Positions 7,163 through 11,469 of a stretch of 11,469 bases of DNA are shown piece after piece. The stretch lies in assembly GCA_947455805.1 (NCBI GenBank), contig CANGSN010000060.1, positions 1 through 11,469 of the forward strand. Direction: 5' to 3'. The position numbers and the translations under genes are program-made. The notes below the pieces were generated by a model, which saw nothing but the letters and a program-made list of their open reading frames with translations, did not search any database and was not told the DNA's origin. Each line of letters starts with the position of its first letter. Positions within the stretch are counted from its first letter, which is position 1. Source of the DNA: Planctomycetota bacterium. Lineage in GTDB: Bacteria; Planctomycetota; UBA1135; UBA2386.

Positions 7163-8152
7163 TCAAGCGCGGATGCCGAGCTGCTGGAGGAGGTCCGCGT
7201 AGAGGCGGAGGCGGAGGAGGACGGCGTCGGCGTGGGCTTCGGTTCGGTCACGGGTTCCTGCGCGTAGATCGGTGAAGAAACCATACACGAGCTGATGCAG
7301 CGGATCCTCCACCGGTTCGCCCTGGCCGTCGGGGCGGACGAACGACTGGTCGTAGTTCGGGCCGAGCTGGCGGTCGATGCGGGCGCCGTCGACGTCGATC
7401 CAGGCCGGCCGCGGCTGGGCCGGGCACTGCGTCAGGTGCAGGGACACGTCGACCCGGCCGGCGGGGCCGCGGACGGCGAAGCGAACGACGTTGTTGGCGG
7501 CCGCCGGCCCAGCATCACTCTGGCTGACGTCGAGCAGCGGCACGTCCGGTGGCAACGGCACCAGCGCCTGCAGCACGCTGAGCACGTGCGACAGCGAGTC
7601 GACGACCATCGTCGGCCCCGGCCACGCCGGCCCGAGCCCCATCGCCAGCGACCGCACCGGCCGGCCCTGCCGCTCGGGCCACAGCCGCGCCCAGGTCGGC
7701 AGCACGAACGGCCACTGGCAGTTCTCGACCAGCAGCAGCCCGCGCGTCCGGAAGGCGTCGATGCGCTGTCGGCCCGCCGCCGCCTGCTCTGCAGGCACCA
7801 ACGGTTTCTCGCACAAGCACGGCACCGCGGCGGCGAGGGCGGCGTCGAGGCCGGCGAGATGGCCTTCGGGTGGTGCTGCCACCACCAGCGCGTCGACCTG
7901 CGCCGCCAGCGCCATCGCATCGGCGGCGACCGCGACCGGATGGCCGAGCTGCGCCGCCAGTTCGCATGCGACCGTGTCGCTGCGCCCACCTTCTCGTCCC
8001 GCGATCGCTACAACGACGCCGCCCGCGGCTTCGCAGGCGCGCGCCAGGAACGGACCGAGGCCCTGCCGCGTGCGGCCCGCACCCAGCACGCCGACGCGGA
8101 TCGGCTCACGAAATCGACCGGAATCCGGAGAGGAGTGGGCTGCGGCGTTCAC
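7163..8152 (-). CDS. Gfo/Idh/MocA-family NAD(P)-dependent oxidoreductase
   Basis: Members of this family oxidise or reduce sugars, inositols and related polyols with NAD(P). The substrate cannot be told from sequence. With the GTG at 8152 as residue 1 (329 residues, a typical length), IRVGVLGAGRTRQGLGPFL at about 18-36 is the Rossmann dinucleotide loop. ALVVAAPPEGH at about 88-98 and CEKPL at 114-118 (Glu115, Lys116, Pro117) are the conserved strand and catalytic-lysine motif. DSLSH (Asp185, His189) matches the DxxxH element of the second domain. The C-terminal helix PLHQLVYGFFTDLRAG is family-typical and confirms the stop at 7163-7165. The frame is open to another GTG at 8284, but the extra 44 residues lack family features and would precede the Rossmann strand with unneeded sequence. 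It is the first gene of a minus-strand pair with the radical SAM enzyme. Confidence 0.85.
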   Translation of the reverse strand: MNAAAHSSPDSGRFREPIRVGVLGAGRTRQGLGPFLARACEAAGGVVVAIAGREGGRSDTVACELAAQLGHPVAVAADAMALAAQVDALVVAAPPEGHLAGLDAALAAAVPCLCEKPLVPAEQAAAGRQRIDAFRTRGLLLVENCQWPFVLPTWARLWPERQGRPVRSLAMGLGPAWPGPTMVVDSLSHVLSVLQALVPLPPDVPLLDVSQSDAGPAAANNVVRFAVRGPAGRVDVSLHLTQCPAQPRPAWIDVDGARIDRQLGPNYDQSFVRPDGQGEPVEDPLHQLVYGFFTDLRAGTRDRTEAHADAVLLRLRLYADLLQQLGIRA

Positions 8153-8441
8153 GGTTGTTTCGGGCTTGGTCCGCGCGCGATCGGTCGGTGCAAGATTCTG
8201 CAGACTTTGCGCGAGATGGCGCGCGATTTGAACCGCTTCTCCATGAGCGGGCTCGCGCGGCCTGCAACCGCATTCCGCCGGCACTCACACGGGCCGGCAA
8301 ACTTCGGAGCCGATCGCCAGTCGGCATGACAGGGGAATCGGGTCGTCCGGGCCTGCCCACCGGACGACCCACTTTTCTGTACGCGTTCTTCACCGAACGA
8401 ACCTTGCCGCGGTGCGCGACCGCCGGCCAAGCTGACTCGCC
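8153..8441. promoter_or_regulatory. Divergent intergenic region upstream of the phosphoesterase and oxidoreductase genes
   Basis: These 289 bp separate the starts of two divergent genes and should contain both promoters. The most distinct element is a strong hairpin with a T-run at 8340-8375. A smaller 5-bp hairpin, GCCGA with TCGGC around TCGCCAG, lies just before it near 8310-8326. The extent depends on the oxidoreductase start: with GTG 8284 it would shrink to 157 bp. I find no tRNA, no recognised riboswitch and no convincing -35/-10 pair. Confidence 0.4.
8340..8375 (+). terminator. Strong intrinsic-terminator-like hairpin with T-run inside the phosphoesterase leader
   Basis: GGGTCGTCCGG (8340-8350) pairs perfectly with CCGGACGACCC (8360-8370) around the 9-nt loop GCCTGCCCA, followed by ACTTTTCTGT on the + strand. 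This is the only hairpin in the window with a T-run. No + strand gene precedes it; both genes to the left run the other way. It could therefore be a leader attenuator for the gene at 8442, the end of a small RNA starting in 8153-8340, or a fortuitous operator-like inverted repeat. Confidence 0.55.
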
Positions 8442-10460
8442 ATGCGGTCCCTGCTGCTGCTCGTCGCGTTCGCCATCGGTGCCAGCCCGTGCCGCGCCGA
8501 ATGCCCCGTCGGTGCGGGCGCCGTCGGCGCCATCGCTCCCCAGGAACCAGGGACCCCGCGCCTCGTCACCGACCGGCCGGCCGGTGCCGCACTGCTGCGT
8601 CTGCCAAAGGAAGACGACGCCTTCGGCTTCGTCGTCTTCGGCGATCGCACCGGCGGCCCCCCCGAAGGCATCGCGGTGCTGCAGCAGGCGGTCACCGACA
8701 CCAACCTGCTCGACCCGGACCTGGTGCTGACCGTCGGCGACCTGGTGCAGGGCTACGACGGCCAGGACGCGTGGATGGCGCAGGCCAAGGAGTTCAAGGC
8801 GGCGATGGCGAAGCTGCGCATGCCGTGGTTCCCGGTCGCCGGCAACCACGACGTCTACTGGCGCGGCGAAGGCAAGCCGCCAGGCGAACACGAGGGCAAC
8901 TTCGAACGCGAGTTCGGGCCGCTGTGGTACGCGTTCGCACACAAGCAGTGCTGGTTCGTCGTGCTCTACAGCGACGAAGGCGACCCGAAGACCGGCAAGA
9001 AGGACTTCCACCTGCCGGAGTGCCAGCGCATCAGCGAGGCGCAGTTCGCGTGGCTCGAACGCACGCTGACGCAGGCGAAGGGCGCGCGGCACGTGTTCGT
9101 GTTCCTGCACCATCCGCGCTGGCTGCCGCAGTACGGCGACGACTGGCAGCGCGTGCACACGCGCCTCGCCAAGGCCGGCAACGTCACCGCCGTGTTCGCC
9201 GGCCACATCCACTGCATGCGCTACGACGGCGTGCGCGACGGCATCCAGTACTACACGGTGGCGTCGGTCGGCGCGCACCTCGGCATGGAGGCGCCGCAGG
9301 CCGGCTTCCTGCACGAGTTCCACGTCGTCACCGTGCGGCCGCAGGGCATCCAGGTGGCGGCGGTGCCGGTCGGCGTGTTGCTCGACCCGCAGCGCATCAC
9401 CGGCGAACTCAGCGCCGACGTGATCGCGGTCGCCGAGAACCTGCGCGTCGAGGTCCAGAGCTGCATCGCCGCCGGCAGCGCCCCGTCGCTGAACGCGGCC
9501 GGCAAAGTCGACGCGCTGGTGACGCTGCGCGCGCACAATCCGGCCAGGCGCGCGATCGAGCTCGAGCTGCTGCCGCTGGCCGACGCCGGCTACCGATTCG
9601 GCCCCGACCACCAGCACCTGATCGTGCCGCCCGGCCAGAGTGCGACGACGACGTTCGCCGTGCAGCGCGCCGCCGACCCGCAGCAACCGTTCGTGCTGCC
9701 GCGGCTGCAGGTGCGCTGCGACTACCTCGCCCACGACCGCCGCATCGCGCTGCCGACGACGACCAGCGAACTCGAACTGCGGCCGCCGGAGGATCTCGCG
9801 GCGACGCCGACCGCGCACAACGGTGCGCTCGTGCTCGACGGCAAGAGCGCTTCGGCACGCTGGCTGCCCGAACAGATCGAACTGCCCGACGGGCCGTTCA
9901 CGGTCGAAGCGTGGATCCGGCCCGACGACCTGCGCGGCCGCCGCGGCGTCGTCGCCCGCGCGCAGGACAGCGAGTTCGGCCTGTTCGCCAGCGACGGCAT
10001 CGCCTCGTTCGCGGTGTTCCTCGGCGAACGCTACGCGACGGCGAAGAGCGACAAGGGTGCGCTGCGCACCGGTGTCTGGCAGCATCTCGCCGGCGTGTTC
10101 GACGGCGCCGAGGTGCGCGTCTACGTCGACGGCGCGCTGGTCGGCAAGGTCGTGGGCCGGGGCGCGCGCAAGCCGAATCGCCTGCCGCTGTTCGTCGGCG
10201 CCGACACCACGGCGAAGGGCAACCCAGGCGCGTTCTTCGCCGGCCTCGTCGACGACGTGCGCGTCAGCAAGCAAGCACGCTACCAGGGCGAACGCTTCAC
10301 GCCGCCGACGCGGTGGACCGCCGACGCCGACACCGTGCTGTGGCTGCCGTGCGACGCCGACTTCGGACCGTGGACCGCCGACGCCGGACCGCGCCACCAG
10401 CACGCGCGCCGCCTCGGCACCGCACACTGCACGCTGGAGCCGCGCGCGGGCGCCCGCTGA
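8442..10460 (+). CDS. Secreted calcineurin-like metallophosphoesterase with C-terminal LamG-like domain
   Basis: Predicted exported di-metal phosphoesterase hydrolysing phosphomonoesters or diesters; substrate unknown. Residues 1-19 are a signal peptide (cleavage near CRA-E). The metallophosphatase domain runs from about 60 to 300. Its motifs appear in order: FGDRTG (Asp68), VGDLVQG (Asp100), GNHD (Asn135-His136-Asp137), FLHHPRW (His223-His224) and GHIH (His255, His257). The first motif is GDR rather than the classical DxH, so one metal ligand differs. Residues about 300-450 are a beta-rich linker. From about 465 to 640 there is a LamG/concanavalin-A-like jelly roll: FTVEAWIRPDD, GVWQHLAGVFDGAEVRVYVDGALVG and GLVDDVRVSKQARY are its signature strands. 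That fold often binds glycans, so the enzyme may be targeted to polysaccharide. ATG 8442 directly precedes the signal peptide. The alginate-export-family gene follows 132 bp later on the same strand and may be co-expressed. Confidence 0.9.
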   Translation: MRSLLLLVAFAIGASPCRAECPVGAGAVGAIAPQEPGTPRLVTDRPAGAALLRLPKEDDAFGFVVFGDRTGGPPEGIAVLQQAVTDTNLLDPDLVLTVGDLVQGYDGQDAWMAQAKEFKAAMAKLRMPWFPVAGNHDVYWRGEGKPPGEHEGNFEREFGPLWYAFAHKQCWFVVLYSDEGDPKTGKKDFHLPECQRISEAQFAWLERTLTQAKGARHVFVFLHHPRWLPQYGDDWQRVHTRLAKAGNVTAVFAGHIHCMRYDGVRDGIQYYTVASVGAHLGMEAPQAGFLHEFHVVTVRPQGIQVAAVPVGVLLDPQRITGELSADVIAVAENLRVEVQSCIAAGSAPSLNAAGKVDALVTLRAHNPARRAIELELLPLADAGYRFGPDHQHLIVPPGQSATTTFAVQRAADPQQPFVLPRLQVRCDYLAHDRRIALPTTTSELELRPPEDLAATPTAHNGALVLDGKSASARWLPEQIELPDGPFTVEAWIRPDDLRGRRGVVARAQDSEFGLFASDGIASFAVFLGERYATAKSDKGALRTGVWQHLAGVFDGAEVRVYVDGALVGKVVGRGARKPNRLPLFVGADTTAKGNPGAFFAGLVDDVRVSKQARYQGERFTPPTRWTADADTVLWLPCDADFGPWTADAGPRHQHARRLGTAHCTLEPRAGAR

Positions 10461-10592
10461 GCCGGAGCGAACGGCAGGGCCGCGCCGCCAGCGCAGCCTT
10501 GCATCGCCTCTGCTTATCGTGTCCAAGGTGCCGCAGATTGCTGCCGGGCCCTCGTCGATTCGAGGCGCCCCACCGCCGGCAGCGCGTTCCCC
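10461..10592 (+). other. Intergenic region between phosphoesterase and porin genes
   Basis: This 132-bp stretch has no gene and no hairpin with a T-run. TGCTTATCGT at 10511-10520 weakly resembles an extended -10 element, but no suitably spaced -35 box accompanies it. Read-through from the phosphoesterase gene is possible. Confidence 0.3.
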
Positions 10593-11469
10593 ATGCCTCC
10601 CACTCGGCATCCTCGGCCGCCGGCACTGCTGCTGGCCGCCTCGACGCTCGCGATCGCCTCGGCGCCGGCGCAGATGCCGCCGCCGCAGGCCACGCACCCC
10701 GATTGGAAGCTCCTGCGCCAGAACGAGGACTGGACCAAGCCCCCGGCGAACGACGGCGACCCGTTGGACGCGATCAAGCACGTCGATCTGACCGACGATG
10801 GAGCGTTCTGGGTGTCGTTCGGCGGCCGTGTCGACGAACGCTTCGAAGCCTGGGACGGCTTCGGCTTCGGCGCGCGCACGCCAGGGGACCGCGACAGCTT
10901 CTTCCTGACGCGCGTACACCTGCACGCCGACCTGCACCTCGGCCCTCACGTGCGCGTGTGGGTCGAACCACGCACGGCCCAGTCGACCGACCGCGACCTG
11001 CCGGGCCAGCGCCGCGTCGTCGACGTCGACACGTTCGACCTCTACCAGGCGTTCGTCGACCTCTCGGCGCCCGTCGACGGCAAGCCGCTGCGACTGCGGG
11101 TGGGCCGCCAGTCGTTCATGCTCGGAGCGCAGCGGGTGATCAGCCCGGTGCCCTGGAACAACGTGTGGAACAGCTGGGACGGCGCCTCCGCGCAGTGGGA
11201 GATCGCCGGCTTCCGGACCCAGGCGCTGTTCACCTGGATCGTGCCGAACGAGCCGACCAGCTGGAACGAACTCGACGAGGATCGGCAGCTCTACGGCGTG
11301 TACGCAACGAAGGACGCGACCACGGAGACGCGCGGACTCGACCTCTACGCGCTCGGCACGACGCGGCCGCGCGTCACCGTCAACGGCACCAGCGGCGACG
11401 AACGCCGCCACACGTTCGGTGCGCGCAGCTTCGGCGCGCTCGGCGGCGGCTTCGACGGCGAACTCGAAG
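10593..11469 (+). CDS. Alginate-export-family outer-membrane beta-barrel protein, 3' partial
   Basis: Predicted outer-membrane porin of the alginate export family (AlgE-like), which passes anionic polysaccharides or small solutes through a beta barrel. The frame is open from ATG 10593 to the window edge, about 292 residues, without a stop. Residues 1-26 look like a signal peptide (hydrophobic ALLLAASTLAIASA, cleavage near APA-Q). Beta strands of alternating character follow: FWVSFGGRVDERFEAWDGFG at about 72-91, then FFLTRVHLHADLHLGPHVRVWVE, then DLYQAFVDLSAP and LRLRVGRQSFMLGAQRVISP. The GRQ-x-x-x-x-GxQR element and the following PWNNVWNSWDG are typical of alginate-export proteins. Full-length members usually exceed 400 residues, so roughly a third or more is missing. 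It lies downstream of the phosphoesterase gene on the same strand. True alginate transport is not established, as the family is broad. Confidence 0.85.
   Translation, partial: MPPTRHPRPPALLLAASTLAIASAPAQMPPPQATHPDWKLLRQNEDWTKPPANDGDPLDAIKHVDLTDDGAFWVSFGGRVDERFEAWDGFGFGARTPGDRDSFFLTRVHLHADLHLGPHVRVWVEPRTAQSTDRDLPGQRRVVDVDTFDLYQAFVDLSAPVDGKPLRLRVGRQSFMLGAQRVISPVPWNNVWNSWDGASAQWEIAGFRTQALFTWIVPNEPTSWNELDEDRQLYGVYATKDATTETRGLDLYALGTTRPRVTVNGTSGDERRHTFGARSFGALGGGFDGELE

Noticed and set aside
6049..7275. + strand open frame of 408 residues over the radical SAM gene
   Set aside because: Mirror-type shadow rich in His, Arg, Ala and Val, antisense to clear CxxxCxxC and GGGEP motifs.
8225..8234. GGTTCAAATC on the minus strand, resembling a tRNA T-loop
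   Set aside because: Flanking bases do not form the 5-bp T-stem, and no acceptor or anticodon stem is found at the required distances.
8106..11411. Minus-strand open frame of 1101 residues over the phosphoesterase and porin genes
   Set aside because: Low-complexity Arg/Val/Ala/Glu composition without domains, antisense to two genes with signal peptides and family motifs.
1..11469. CRISPR array, transposase, integrase, rRNA or tRNA
   Set aside because: No regularly spaced repeats, no such protein motifs, and no recognisable RNA gene seen on either strand.

Overview
The window is uniformly very GC-rich and densely coded. The gene starts I examined lack a convincing Shine-Dalgarno sequence, and three of the seven full or partial proteins with a visible start carry Sec-type signal peptides. 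The secreted Lys-C-like protease ends in a module (GCN-L, then a YCQGALLVPPG-type segment, then TSNGV) that I associate with extracellular proteins of Planctomycetota. With the alginate-export porin and the LamG-fused phosphoesterase, this suggests a planctomycete or close relative. That placement is inference; no rRNA or other marker gene is present.

Layout. (1) 1-813 (+): 3' part of a putative sugar O-methyltransferase. (2) 952-2379 (-): a Deg/HtrA protease of the Deg2/Deg9 type with intact triad and two PDZ domains. Hairpins lie in the convergent gap 814-951. (3) A 195-bp divergent region with palindromes, then 2575-4962 (+): a preproprotein with a lysyl endopeptidase domain, followed by a terminator-like hairpin. 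(4) 5112-5864 (+): a small two-helix membrane protein with a helical cytosolic domain, less GC-biased in codon use by eye. (5) A perfect 12-bp hairpin at 5876-5911 separates it from a convergent two-gene unit on the minus strand: Gfo/Idh/MocA oxidoreductase (7163-8152), then a radical SAM enzyme (5926-7128). (6) A 289-bp divergent region holding a strong + strand hairpin plus T-run (8340-8375). (7) 8442-10460 (+): secreted calcineurin-like phosphoesterase with a C-terminal LamG domain. (8) 10593 to the window edge (+): the start of an alginate-export-family outer-membrane protein, open to the edge.

Functional theme. The two proteases, the phosphoesterase and the porin point to envelope and extracellular degradation or uptake. 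The oxidoreductase and radical SAM enzyme look like a co-transcribed pair acting on an unknown, perhaps sugar-like, substrate. I found no CRISPR array, tRNA, rRNA, insertion sequence or integrase. I see no clear new multi-gene defence or mobile system. The least explained items are the oxidoreductase/radical SAM pair, the small membrane protein, and the terminator-like element in the leader of the phosphoesterase gene.
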